From NCBI GenBank assembly GCA_013399015.1, contig VWZX01005763.1, positions 1,893,260 to 1,957,259 of the forward strand: 64,000 nucleotides of DNA, written 5' to 3'. Each line of letters opens with the position of its first letter. The stretch's first letter is position 1. Source of the stretch: Galbula dea (taxonomy: Eukaryota > Chordata > Aves > Piciformes > Galbulidae). This document shows, in pieces, positions 25,810 through 39,016 of the stretch. A program made the position numbers and the translations under genes. Under the pieces are notes generated by a model. The model did not search any database and was not told the DNA's origin. It saw nothing but the letters and a program-made list of their open reading frames with translations.

Positions 25810-28800
25810 GTAAGAGAAAACATATTGGTTCAGAGTGGTTTTCGGTGCCGTTAGCTTTGCGAGGGGAGCTTTGTAGCCTTTATGCAGTTTATGCAGGCTT
25901 GTGATTGAGTTTATTGTTGTCTCTTCGGAGGTTTTCTGGTTTAATTCTGGGAATTGGCTGCTTGAATGAAGTTGCTGCGTGCAGAGACGGTTGGAGCTAT
26001 GCTGTAAAGCCTTATGTAATTGTTTCGAACTTGTGTAGTTTGTAAACTGTATTGGTTAATCTGCCCCAGCTCCCACCTCGAACGGGTTACTTCACTGCGT
26101 TAGGAAACGTGGTTTTGAAACCAATTGATGTGCAGCTTCCATAACTTAAAGGCTTCATAAGTGTCAGTATTCAGTACTTCTCTATGACGTTTTCTGCTTT
26201 AGTGTTTCTGCTTCTTTGAGGCATGTGTGTACCTTGGTTCAAAAATCTAGGTCTCTGCTTATTGCGTGTATGTGGATACTTTGTATTGATCCAAGTTTTG
26301 CTTGTCACCTCCACCCTGTGCCTTACCACGAGCAGGTGGAACAGCACCAAACTTACTTCTGCTGTCCTCTCTCCTTTGTGAATCTGGTAGTTCCTGTGAT
26401 GCTGTACTAAGGGAAGGTGTTATGTTATTTGTGTTGGTCATCCCTTTCATAATGATACTTCTGAGCACCACCTATAGCAGCTGATTAAAGGAGTATTGGT
26501 GCTCTGTTTGGGAACTCCTGACAATGCATAATGCTATGCTTGGCTGTTTGCTTGTTGAAATGTGGACAACATCTAGGTGAGGGTCAGACTTCTCCAAGCT
26601 TTTTCTGTGTGTTTGGTTGGAAGGGATATGATTTTTAGAACTGGTAATACAGTTCAGACTAATTTATTAGCAGAAGGGTTTGTGTAAGGCTGAAGAGTCT
26701 CTCTTATGATGTGTTGGTTGGTGTTCATTCTTTTAATACAAAGTCTGAAGTATTTTTTTAATGTGTTCCAGTCAAGGAGCAAAAAAGAAGCACTCACTTT
26801 TCAGATCAGTTTAGAATCCTCAGAGGTGTGAGGCTGTATTGGCTGTTTTGAGCATGTGTGCTCCTGAATAAATGCAATGTTTAAGTTGCTTCTTAGGATA
26901 AACTACAGCAGACTGAGATGTCATTAAAATGGCCAATGTGAAAGTGCCAACAACTGTTAAGTGCAGCTTCATTCTGTAGGAATGGGGGAATTTATTCAGT
27001 CTATCTCTCTGGAAAAGAAATATAGTTCTGAGGCAGAATTTTCATATTAACTTTACTGGGTTTCAGTAGAAACCTGCACAAGAAAATGCCTGTTTTGCAT
27101 TAAGAATACTGGACATGTTGTTGGGGTGTGGGGTTTCTTTGTGTGTGGGCTTTTTTTTTTTTTTTAATCAAGCTTGGTTTAAAATTACATCTTTTCATAT
27201 TGAATAATTTTTTCCACTTCTTTTCTTTCCTCCCATCATCTGCAGGCTGGCAAACAGCAGCAGAGGAAAGATTAAAAACTTGTAAAAGTCTGTCTCAGAA
27301 AAGAGCTGTCAGACATTGGTTATAATTCATGAATAATGCCAAGACATCTCTTTAAAAACTAAAAGAAATTGACAGTAGAAAATACAGTGAAAGAAATTAT
27401 TTCTTGTTATGACAGAGAAGAGAAAGCAGTGGTCTACAAGACCCCATCCTCTATGGCATATCATTATGGTGTATTTGGTGTACTTTGTTGGGTTTTTTTT
27501 CCCCAGGAGATAATGGAACATAGGGTGTATGTTGCTATATTCACAAGTGATTTTGGCAATAAACTTTGTGTTGTTTGCTTGAGCTCCCTTTAAGACAAGG
27601 GGGAACCTGTGTTGTGGTCAGTTTTCCCATCTGCTTATCTAGAGCAGTTCTTCTGACAGGGAGTTTTCAAGCAGCCTCTGTGCCTTTACTGCTAGCCTTA
27701 CTTTGGCAAAGGGATATATCAAAATAGAAATAGTATAAAATGTTGAAGGCTTGCTCCCCCCATCCCCCCTTTCTTCTGAAAGATGCCAGCATTATGCTGT
27801 CATTGTCTCTGCAGCCAGTGCAATGGTATCATGCAGTTTTAGCCACATCTTTCCTGTGGCAATGCCTCATTTCAAGCTGCTTGGATAAGATAAGGATGGC
27901 TTCCTAGGATTCAAAGACTTTAAAACTTGGATAAACTTTGTTTTCCTACTCAGCTGCTTGTGTTTTGAACTGGAAGAATCTGACTGAGGAAGGAATAAAC
28001 CATATGATGAGTTTGTTGCAGAGATTATTGAAGACTTGCTATAATTATAATAAATGTTTCCATATCATTACCTATGAAACTGATAACTAGAAAGAAAATG
28101 ATTAGAAATCCTGCTCAGGAGTGTTGAATTAAAAACAAACAAAACCCAGTGTTAAAGTCTGCACATTCCAGAGATTCTTTAATTTTTTAGCATTTCTTGT
28201 ATTAAAATTTGTGTATGTAAATCCAAGAAATAGAAACTGTTGTATATCAGTTTTCATTATGGGCTTTTTAACTTGCAGCATACACATGCTGTTGAATATT
28301 CAAGCAATATGCCCTGTATTCTTCATTCCACTCCTGCCTTATTTCCTTCATACTGTGTAATGTGTTGGTTGTTTTATTTTTATTTTTACTTTAAACACTT
28401 TTTGCAAGGAAAAGCCTTTGGGAGGCACAAGATTGATTCTCTTACACTTCCATCTTTCTGAGGGTGATGGCAGTTGGAGATACTCCACAGTTCAGTGAGA
28501 TGTAATCCTTATAGCTCAAGGCAGAGGCTGTATGGCTTCTGCTTGTCTTAATAATAGCATTTTTCTTTCCCCTGGATTATTGAAAATAATAAAATGAGAC
28601 TCTCTGGGTTGCAGCTATAAAGTCCTTCCTGTTGTAAGAGACTGATGAGACAGCAGCCTCTTTGTGCAGTCAATAGTAAGGGAACAGGCATGGCTAGTAC
28701 CATCCTGTGGTCACCAGCCTGTTCCATATGTCCTGATTTAGAAGCTGCACAAAGTTGAGGTTGTAAGCCAAGAAGTTCCTATCTGGTGCCTCTAGACTAT

Positions 28801-31800
28801 TAGATTTTGCCAGCTTCACTCTTGGTGCGCTCTGATTTAGAAAATCTTAGTAACAAACAGGTCAGAGGTCTCTGTGCTGTGCCACAGAAGGCATCTCCCA
28901 CCAAGAGCTTTGTGTAGTGAGATGTATGCATTCAGGAGAACTTGCCTGGAGAAGCACGTCCCTTTAGAGCTGGTGGGAGGAGAATAACTCCCTTAGTCTC
29001 CTCCTTGGCTTGGATGGTGGTTCAGCAGCTGCAGGAAGAGCCCAGAAAAGGCTTCTGGAAATGAGTTAGTGTGGTGATGGGCAGTGAGTGAGCAGCAGCA
29101 CCTTCACCAAGGGTACCTGAAAGGAGGTGGAGGAGGGAAGGAGTTGTGTGAGGTTTGGGTGTTCTTTCATATTATCTCTGCTGTGATATGTGAGATGGTT
29201 CATCCTTCACCCCCTGCAAGCAAGCAAGGGTTGGAAGAATGACTTTGTTGGAGGTTTCCTATGGAGAGGAATGATTAAACAACAAGCCTCTGTGTGTGAA
29301 GGTGTTGCTAATATCCTTAAAAACCTAGTACAGGAGGGCCTTGCTAAGTGACAAAAAATGAAGTTGGAATGAGAACTCTTGGATTTCTATTAATGTATTC
29401 TAATTATCAACCCAAGAAAGCAAGATTATTTTAGGGACCAGCTCCTTTAAATGTTCCTTTGCAAAAGCAGATAGGCTTCTGGAAATTAACTACCCTTTCA
29501 CCTTTGCTCCTGAGCTGCCCCTCTTTTTTAGTGGTGTTATTAAAATGCTTGCCAAAGGCTCTTATTTCTGTTTTCTTGCTTCTTCCATCTCTGTTCTGCA
29601 ATGCAGTTCATCTGGAACTGGTAATTTGTCCACTTTTCATAGTTTTAATTGCCTAATTATCTGTTCCACTGCAGTGATGAAGTCTTTAAACATCTTGCTC
29701 TCTTCACAGCCTCCCCCAGCATGAAAGAAAAGTATTCTGAGTGTTTTACAGCTAGATGGTCTGTTTTGCTGCTGCTTTGTGAATCCAAATTACAGTTAGT
29801 CTTCTGAGATGTGATGTGAGGGGGTAAGGAAAGCACATGGTCCCTTCTAATCATACACAGGCTCTGTATCCTCTGACTGGAAGTTAATCTCATTCCCTCG
29901 GAGCAGATCAGCACTGTATTAGGTTTGTCTTCATGACTCCAGCCTTTGAAAATGCAAGGGCATGGTAAATGTTGGAGGTGCCCTAAAGACACAGGAAGGT
30001 TCATTGCAGTTGCTTCAGTGACACCAGGGTTCCTGCACCTGTGTGACATAGGAAAAGATACTTTGATTTTCCTGCTGCTGTGCAGGCACTCTCTGATTCC
30101 AAGGGCTCTTGTCAAAGCTCTCATGTATCAGCTCTCTTTATAAAGCTTTTCTGAGCATTTTAAAGGTTCTTTAATAAGGAAAGTGGTTACAGAAGCCAGG
30201 TGAATAACATGCTTTTACAGAGCAAGGTTAAAGCTTTTCCATGTTTTCCAAATGGTCCTGAAAGGTGAGAATTCCTGTACATAAAATGCTGATGTTAGAG
30301 AGGGGTTGCCTCTCTGAGGGGCAGAATGATTGTCTTCACTGTGCATCTTAGCTTTCCAGTTTCATTGCATGGCTGGTAGGAACATGGCATGGTGTCTGTG
30401 GGTTTTGTTTTGCTTATTAAAAACCCAGCACACCTAGTTTCTCCATAGTGATCAATCTTGGAGCCACTAAGCAAAACACACCTCTGTTTGACATGTTGCA
30501 TATGTTGGGGTGTTTATGAAAAATGAACTGCAAATAAGTCTTTTTTTCCAGAAAGGTTTTACCCCTTGAGCAAACTGAATATGTGTACATGTATTCCACT
30601 TCTGTCTTTCACCAGGAGCAAGATGGATTTGAAGAAGAGAGAGTGAGAGGAAGTAGTAATACTCTAGTCTTCCTTTTAACACTCTTCAGAAACCTCTGCT
30701 TCTAGAAACTCATTTCTCTGCAAACATATGGCTGCATGTCTGCTAGAAATTCCTTCATGGCTTGGTTCATAGCCAGGAACATTGTGGGATTTTGGGTGTA
30801 GTCAGATGTGGATATCATTATCAGTGGGCAAAACAGGTTCTCTTCTGGCATCTAAATTAATAATGTTAGGTATAATAATTCTGATATTTCCACTCTGAAT
30901 AGGTTGGGAAAATAAAAAGCACATCAGTTTAACTGTCCAAGTCTATATTCAAGACTACAGTAATAGACCATTTCTCCAGAGAAAATATGTATAGATTATT
31001 GGGGCTTTTTTCAGAATGGATGGGTTAATAGGCAGATTATCTAACAAAAACCAACTTTTTAAAATGCAATAAAGTAATCATGTTATAGTCTGGAACAACT
31101 TATGAATTTGCTATCCTATTGTGTGTGGTGTTCTTGTGCTAGCCAGGAAGCATGCTGCTGGCAAAGGGGTTAATGCCCATGTTGTAGCTATATTGATGCC
31201 CTTACTGATGTGCTAATTTGCCATGTAGGTTTTGTCATTTAAAATGATGTGAAATGGACATGCCACAGTATATTTTTGCCTCCACTAGCACAGTACTAAA
31301 GGGTTACAGTAAGTTTACATTGTCTTTTCTGTGCTCAGAAGCCAGACTAGAGGTGCAAGTCAGCTCTGTTTGGTTTTGGCTATCTTCAATAAGTATTTTT
31401 ATGAATTATTCCTAGTCCACAGTGTTTTCAGATGTTGAGCACATTGATGCTAGCCACCAAATGAGCAGTGGTGTTTCTGCTCACTGCTGGAGCCTGGTTA
31501 AAGCTAACTGGTTTCCTGAGCAGGAATCCCATTCCTAGGGATGTTAATGAACTTCCATCCTGACTTTTCTTTATGCTGGTATTTGTGTGCTTCTGGTTCT
31601 TACACCTTTGTTTTTGTTGTTTTAACATCATCACTAAAGCTCATAAATGGCAATGTAATGGGAAGCAGGTATGGGGAGGGTTTAACTATGACAGCATTTA
31701 AACTCATGATGTAGTTGGAATGAATATTCATGGCCAACTTCTTCCACATTTGTTCAGCTGTAGTAAAAACCAACAGCATGCTCACATAATTTGACTTGCC

Positions 31801-34800
31801 CTTCTCAGCTGTCTTTAACTTCTAGTTTAATTCTTTGTAATGCCTGTTTCACAACATCTGGCATGTGAGTGTAGTACATTTAGTGCTGATAACTAGAAGT
31901 AAAGTAGTCTGAGGTTTAGAATAAGAGTGATTAATGTTTGCTTTCATAAATGGGAGACCTGGTGCAGTAGCCTCATGTTACAGAGTGAGAGGGAAATTGC
32001 TACCACAGGCTTGCTGAGGTGCTCATCTTGTAAAGCCAAAATAGAGTTTGGGGAGTGTAAAAAGTAAAACCTTATTATGCAATTTATATAATTGCATCTA
32101 GCAAAAGTTACTACAGTTCTAATAGACTGCAATTTGAAAATTGTTCCTAGCATTTAAAAATCCAATAAAGAGCAAGGGTTGAAGTTGCCTGCCTTTGAAA
32201 ATTTCAGTGGCACCTTCAGCTTTTAGGTCAACTTGTCTTTCAGATATGCAGTTTTGTAGTGCTTCCCTTATGTTGTATGATATGATGGTGTTCTCTTTTG
32301 CATGTGTGAATTCCTGTAGCTAAAAGATCAGATGTTTGTTTCTGTGTTTCATCAAGAGTCATGTTTAAACTGGGTAGTGGAGGATGTAATAAACAAACAT
32401 GTCTGTTGTGAAGGGAATGTAGTGTTTTACTCATCTTACACTGAAACTGCTTTTCCTAACTCTGACTATGAGGCATTTAGAAGGCTAAATCTACATAAAA
32501 AAGCATTATTACTACTGCATAGTAACAGTAATGATGATTTTCATCTTCAGCAGCCACTGAGAGTCCATGAACATTCTAGCAGTTGCATGGAGTTCCTGGA
32601 ATAAACTAGGAGTAAAAAGTTGAGATAAACATGTTAGTTTAGAGGAATAAGCATGAGATGTTCCTCATCAAAATGCTTAGCCTAATAGTATAAAATATGG
32701 CTCTTGTCCCACCAACTTGAAGTAGTAAAACTGCAGCTGAGTGTTGATAAAAACAGAGTAAGAGCCATCTGGATTCAGTCTGAGGAGGCCAACAAAAATG
32801 AAAAAACATTTCCAAACATAAAACCAGGGAGGAGCTAAGTGTGCTTGAAACTGACAGAGGCATAAGAAGTGAAATAGACTTCTCAATTCCCTACTTGAAG
32901 TCTGATTGCTGTGATTGATTATTTATTTATTTTAATCCCATGCTTGTCACACCCTATGCATATCGAGAGTAGCAGTTCTCTAGGTTGTGTGTTTTAGGGA
33001 AACTCATAAATGTCAGGGAGTTTTTGACCTGGCTCTGAAATGAAGATGTTTGTAAGCTCCCTAGTTGTTGATTTGTGTTTGTGTTGATGCCTTGGAAGGA
33101 ATTTTATTCCTTGTTTTATGAGAAGCAGTTTGAAACTTGGAGTGAAAGCATCGTAGAAGTGTAATCGATACTGCGTATGCGGTAACTTGGGAAGCTGCAG
33201 TGATTGCTACTGGCAGCATGGTGAGTTGTGATAACCAGAGGCCTTTCAATTTTCCAGAGGTCTCATTCATGCAATTGTAGAGATGTTAATCACCCCAGAA
33301 ACTGAAAGTAGTGCTGCTTGCATCAAGGGCTGGCATTTGAATTTATGGGGTAATACCTCTTGCTGTGCCCTGTGTTCATCTTAGAAATAATTCTGCCTCT
33401 TGTGAGATTTCTGTCTCCTCATAAATATAGGAAAAAAAACCCAGGAGAAACGTTGGCATTATGAACATTACTTCTGCAAAATCACCATTAGAGACTGAAC
33501 ACATTTGCAGTATTTCATGGAGAGGTAAGAGAGTCATCTTGTGAAGGCAGCTGTGGTAGTAAATAAGCTGTGCATTTGTCTTTATAAAAGGAAGAAATGA
33601 CAGTATTAGACAAACTTATTTGCAATCTACAGTGTGCAAATAAACTTTATAAAAGCATAAAAAAGGGAGCACAGAGCTAAGATTACTTTTAACAGTCTCT
33701 GGGTTTGTTGTGGGTTTTTTTAGGAAGTGGTAGAAGGGAAATAAGCCTTAAAGGCTTATTAGATATTATTGTGTTTAACTCTCATGCAGTGAATAGCACA
33801 AGCAAGGAAATGCTGTTTAAACCAAGAATTGCTTCAGACAGAGCAGAGCAAATCAGACTGTAAGGGGTAATGCAGATCTGATAATGCACATCTGGAGGAA
33901 GTAATTCTGCATGGTAAGGATGGGCTATGGAGAGCAGGAGCCTGCTCAAAACTTCTGTCTCTCTGTTTTTCCAGAGACAGTTTGCTGCCAGTCTTACAGA
34001 GCCTCTTTTAGCATTTGTAAAATGCTGTTGTAGGAGCTCAGTTGATTTAGTCCCTCTCCATGCTCACCTGTCTTTGCTGTGCACTGTGTGTGTGACAAAA
34101 GCAGGTGTCTATATTGTAGGTGTGAAAATTGGGATGCAACATATGCAAAGTGGGGCTGGGGGGCATCATTAACTTGAAGGCTTCAGTTATGGTTTGGTTT
34201 TGGCACATAATCTGCAGCTTGGATAACCTCAGGTTAAATCTGTTGTTTCATAGTAATCTTCACTTGCAAGTCTGAGGCTCTGGATCTACTCCTACAGAAA
34301 AAATTCTTAAGCAAATGTTGTTCTTGTGTCTTTTTTGTTTGTTTAGAGTTGATATCCTAAAAGTGCCTTGTTTAGGCATAAAGCTGTGAAGATGACTTGA
34401 GAATGTTCATTTAAGGATTTGTTTGTTTCGACCCTGGCTTTCTAAATCCTATTGAATTTTACAAGTTGGAGGATAAATCCCTTTATAAACACTCAGAAGC
34501 AGAAGAAAGATGACTTTGTAAGGCTATCCTTTTACCATTATGCAGAAATAACTTGCTTTGCAAGCAATGACTACTCAATTTCAGAGGCTGAAGTATGATC
34601 TGTGGCAACTACAGTAAGCTACAATCCCCCACCACTCAAATTATAACCAATTTTCAGGCCAAATATTTTGACCAAGTTGTCTTAGAATCTCTCATGAGCT
34701 TTGCTGCCCAGAACCTCTCTGTGAGTGTTTTACCTTTTTAAAATGACTGTGACTTGCAAACAACTTGCCCTGGAAGTGAGCTTGTTACCTTCAGAGGAGT

Positions 34801-37800
34801 TAGTCCAACAATGAATTTGACATGCAGTGTGTCTTTGTGGTTTTGATCTGCTTCCCAAGAGAATGGTCTGGGTACTTGCAGTGTTTTACATATGTAATAA
34901 ATGTGGGAAATTTTGTAGAATGACTGGTCAATAGCTGCAGAAACACAGAGGCCTAGAAGCAAAGCCTGATATTTCTAGAATGCTCACAACTATCTCTTCC
35001 AGCTCAGGGAAAATCAACTTTCAGCTAGTTAAAGACTGTTATTATAAAACTAATTTATTTGAGAATGACAATAGTTAATATGTTTCTGTGCTAAGGGGAG
35101 TAACCTGAACACAGACTAGTCCTTAGAATTTACTTGAGAGCTACAGTAAGTGCTGATTTGTTGGTAATTATAAAGTTACTCTTGGGTGATGTGTTTTCTG
35201 GTGTTGTCCTTCATGACAGCTGCACTTCAGGCTGGATGATATTGCATTATAAAGTTGGTTCCAGCAATAAAAACCTGATAGTATGGATCCATAGACTTGT
35301 AGGTGCTTACTGAAGGTGCACTTTCCTTCTGTTTGGGAGTAACACCAATACTGGAGCATTGATCTGTCAGGCTCAAAATTAGAAGCCTGTGCTCTGATAT
35401 CCAGCACATGGGAAGGGGTGTAATCCTGTGCAGCATTTCAAGATCTGACCTTATTATTTTGGTACTTGATGTCCTGCTACAAAAGAAACACTACTCTTGG
35501 CAAAATTAATTTGCCATCTCCAGGTGAGGCTTTGTAAATGCCATCCTAGGAAAAGCATAATATACTTGCTAAGGATATATAGGTCTCCCAAGGACAAGAA
35601 TCTTGGGTTTACATTTGAAAAGTATTTTAATACCCTTTGTCCACTCTTATAGGTCCCAAAGGACAGATGTGAGGCAGTGTTTGAAAAACTGGTCTCTCCC
35701 TTTATGTAAAGAATTTCACATATCTTAACTTCAGACTGTTTCTTAAACAGCTTATCTTAGGAAGAGAGAGTAAGATATTTCAGAGGATTTCTAGATTTTG
35801 TGGGTATGATTCTGCTTCTTTCAAGCTTCCCTTTGACTGAAATTTCTGACCCTCTCCATGTCAAGAGGTCTAAAGCAGATTTTTAAAACCACACACACAC
35901 ATTTATGCACTTATGCCACATCAGGAATCCAGTGAATGCTGTCACTGAAGAAAATTAAATAAAACTTAGCATTCTGTTTCAAAAACATAACATACTCTCT
36001 AGAGTTGTTGCATGCTGCTGTCTGAAATAGTGTTTCCTAAGAAGTAGTAAACTGGTGAATTGCACTTCAAAATTTTATCATTTAAGATGATAAAATTCAA
36101 GCACATTCCTTATAGTAAATGCTTGACTATTTGGATTGGTTTAAATGTTCCTAATTAGCTGAAAATTGTCCCAGAGCCCAGTGAGAAGCTGCAGAAAAGG
36201 ATGCAGTGAGCACTGTTTGTGCTGGGCATGACATTCTTTGATTTGTATTTAGGAGTTCTGTTGTTTTATTTTTAATAAAGCCTTTGTTCTATAGTTTGGG
36301 ATGGAAAAAATTCTGGTACATTTCAAGGAACACTGTAAATATTACAGAGTGCTTACAAGGCCTATAAGTGCTTTCTTTAATGGAGAACAAACTACTATAA
36401 ACATTTTTTATCCTTTAAGAAATGAACATGGAATATTTTGGCATGTGGCTCTCCTAGCAGTAGTATGAAATGAACATTGGATATGGAGCCCTTCTTGTTG
36501 CTTGTGAGACTAAAGCAGGAGGTACCCAGCTCATGGACAGGGAGAAAATCTGCAGGGTAGCACACAGAAAATTTTCCTGTTGTGCAAAGCCCATTTAGGT
36601 ATTGGATTCCCTTTGTCCTTGCTCATGAACTTCACCAATGCTGTTTTCAAGGACCACACGTGGCAGAGTTGAAGACTTTAACCAAATCTCTATTCTTTGC
36701 CTTCTGCCTGGGGTGCATTAAGCTGTATGAAGTGGTGAAGAGGCCAGAAGTGATTTTGCCTGCCACTTTACCACCACTTTCTGATGTATGCAATAAATCC
36801 TGTTTTGCTGTAAACTGAAGTGTTTCCTTCCAGTGTGCTGAAGTACTGAACTCCTTTCTGCATCTATTATTTCTCAACTTTTGTCACATGGCCCTCTATG
36901 GGCTAAAGCTAAGATGAAACATGTTAGTTCTGAAAGTAAATGCAATAAACCCCTCTATAACTGACTAAACTCTGGTTGTTCTTCCAGTTGGAGAACCCTT
37001 GTCATCCCAGAGGTTCCCAATGTGCAGTTCAGGTTGAAAGAGTAAGGAAAACCCTCTGTTATTTCAGTTTCCAAAATGTTGTATCCCCTCTAAAAGTGAC
37101 TACTTTCCAAAGGTCCACTGCTGACACCCTGTTTAAGGTAGAACATCCATTGCCTCTAGACAGTCTAGTTCTTAGGTATTTCTCACACTTCTTAAGTTCA
37201 CTTTAGATATCTATCCTTCACAAATAAACACCATTCTGTATGGTGGCCTTCTGGAGGGGTCTACTACTCTTGCTTCAAGCTAACTATTTGCTTACTTGAC
37301 TTGGAAGTCACTTGGGAATCAGAAGAAGATGAATTTCTAAAGGAGGTTATGGGATGCTGTTCTGGTTAAGTCTTCCTATTAATGACTTTATTTCTGTAAG
37401 TATCTGTCAGAATTTTTAGGTTAATTCTTAAACTTTTCTTTACCAAATTGGACTGGAACTTTAACACCTGGAACTGTGAGATGCTGTTATTGGTGTTGTG
37501 TAAATCAAGCTCTCCATGGGTTTTCTTGCCTTTGTCTGTAGGTGCTTCTGCAGTGAGCATCTTGTCTGTTCCCCTTGATATCCCTTGGTAAGGCTGCAGC
37601 TGAGCTGTAATGTGGTCCATGTTTTCATCTCCCACCTTACTTTATAAAATGATATTTGTTAGAGGTTAAATATGTATTACATTAGCATGCTCTGACAAAT
37701 GTTGACAGTAACCTCTTGGCAACAAATACCTGTTTTAGTGCATGTATAAAGCACTGGCTAGCTGGCAGTCAGATAAATTCAAAGCAAACTAAACTACTAG

Positions 37801-38964
37801 TGCTGTTCACACAAAGAGCACTTGCAAGCTGATCTACTCCTCTTTAGGAACTGAACTTGTTAAGGTTGCCATAGGAATGCCTCCTTGTGCAAACAAAGAA
37901 GCAAACCCTGTGTTTACTTGTAATATCTGTTTCAAGAGGTCAAATGGAAGCAACTGTCCAAGATCTCAGGTCCTGTGCCCTGAATTCTGAACTTGATGCT
38001 GTAAGTATAAAGAAGTAAAAAAAAAAAAAGAAAAAATAATAATATATGGAGTTGTGGCTCAGAAATTGGAAAGGCATGTGGCTCTATAACATCTCATAAG
38101 CCAGCTTACATTAAAAACCCTTTTATTTCATGGTGTTTGGCATCAATACAGATCTGTAAATGCAGAGAATTAAGCTAAATTGAATTCCAGTACTGCAGTA
38201 ATATAATTGAGACCAGTAAAAAGTGCTTCCTCCCTTGCAAATGTTGGCTGTTGTTAGCAGCCTTAGACCTCTTAGAACAATTCCCATTGATTTATCCAAG
38301 TAACTGAACCTGTTCTGAATAACAAGCTGGTTTTAAAACTGTAGCTTCAACAAACTAGAGAGTAAAATGCAATGTTGTATGTATAATCTGAGCTGCTTTG
38401 GCTGCAGCCACTCTGGGACTGGGAGCCAAGAACACTGATAAGTTTCTCACATCATTGAGGTAGAATTAGAAGCTACTGTCTTGAGGTATTTGGGAGAGAG
38501 CTGTAATTAAAAAAATGTGGATTTGGTAAGAGCTTGTTTTAAAAGGTGAGTGTGCTGTGCACTCAACTCTTTCTGCCCCCCTGTCCCTTAACCATACTGG
38601 GTTGCACAGAGGACACACCTTCTGGCATCAGACTTCTGGAGGAAAGAAGACAAATGCTATGCAGCAGGCAGGAACATTCTCCAGCCTAAGGGAAGCCTGA
38701 AAAATCCAAGCTCCTGCAGCAGGTAGGGGGTTGCAGAGCAGGGTGCCAACGTAACAGAGGAGTACAGCTGAGCCAAAAGAGGCTCTGGCTGCTCCTGACT
38801 GCCTCTTATGGTCGTGGACATTGCCCTTAATTTAGGTCTTATTGGGAAAGGCAGCTGATGGTATGAGCAGCCTCTGTCTTTCATACGAAGCAGCTTTATT
38901 CAAAATAAGATTCTGCAGAGGTCCTTTTTGTTTTATATAATTAAACAGCAAAATACTGACTAGG

Positions 38965-39016
38965 CTTCACTAACGTGCATCTTTGCCCTGCTTCACTAAC
39001 ATGCATCTTTTCCCTG
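38965..39016. repeat. 26-bp tandem duplication, two copies
   Basis: CTTCACTAACGTGCATCTTT plus GCCCTG (38965-38990) is repeated at 38991-39016 with two changes. It is a simple local duplication. Confidence 0.95.

Noticed and set aside
29657..30124. A 155-codon open frame on the minus strand
   Set aside because: It has no recognisable domain, no splice context and ordinary intronic composition.
36070..36094. An inverted repeat as a small-RNA hairpin
   Set aside because: The arms are 10 AT-only bases with a 5-base loop, too short and weak for a microRNA precursor.
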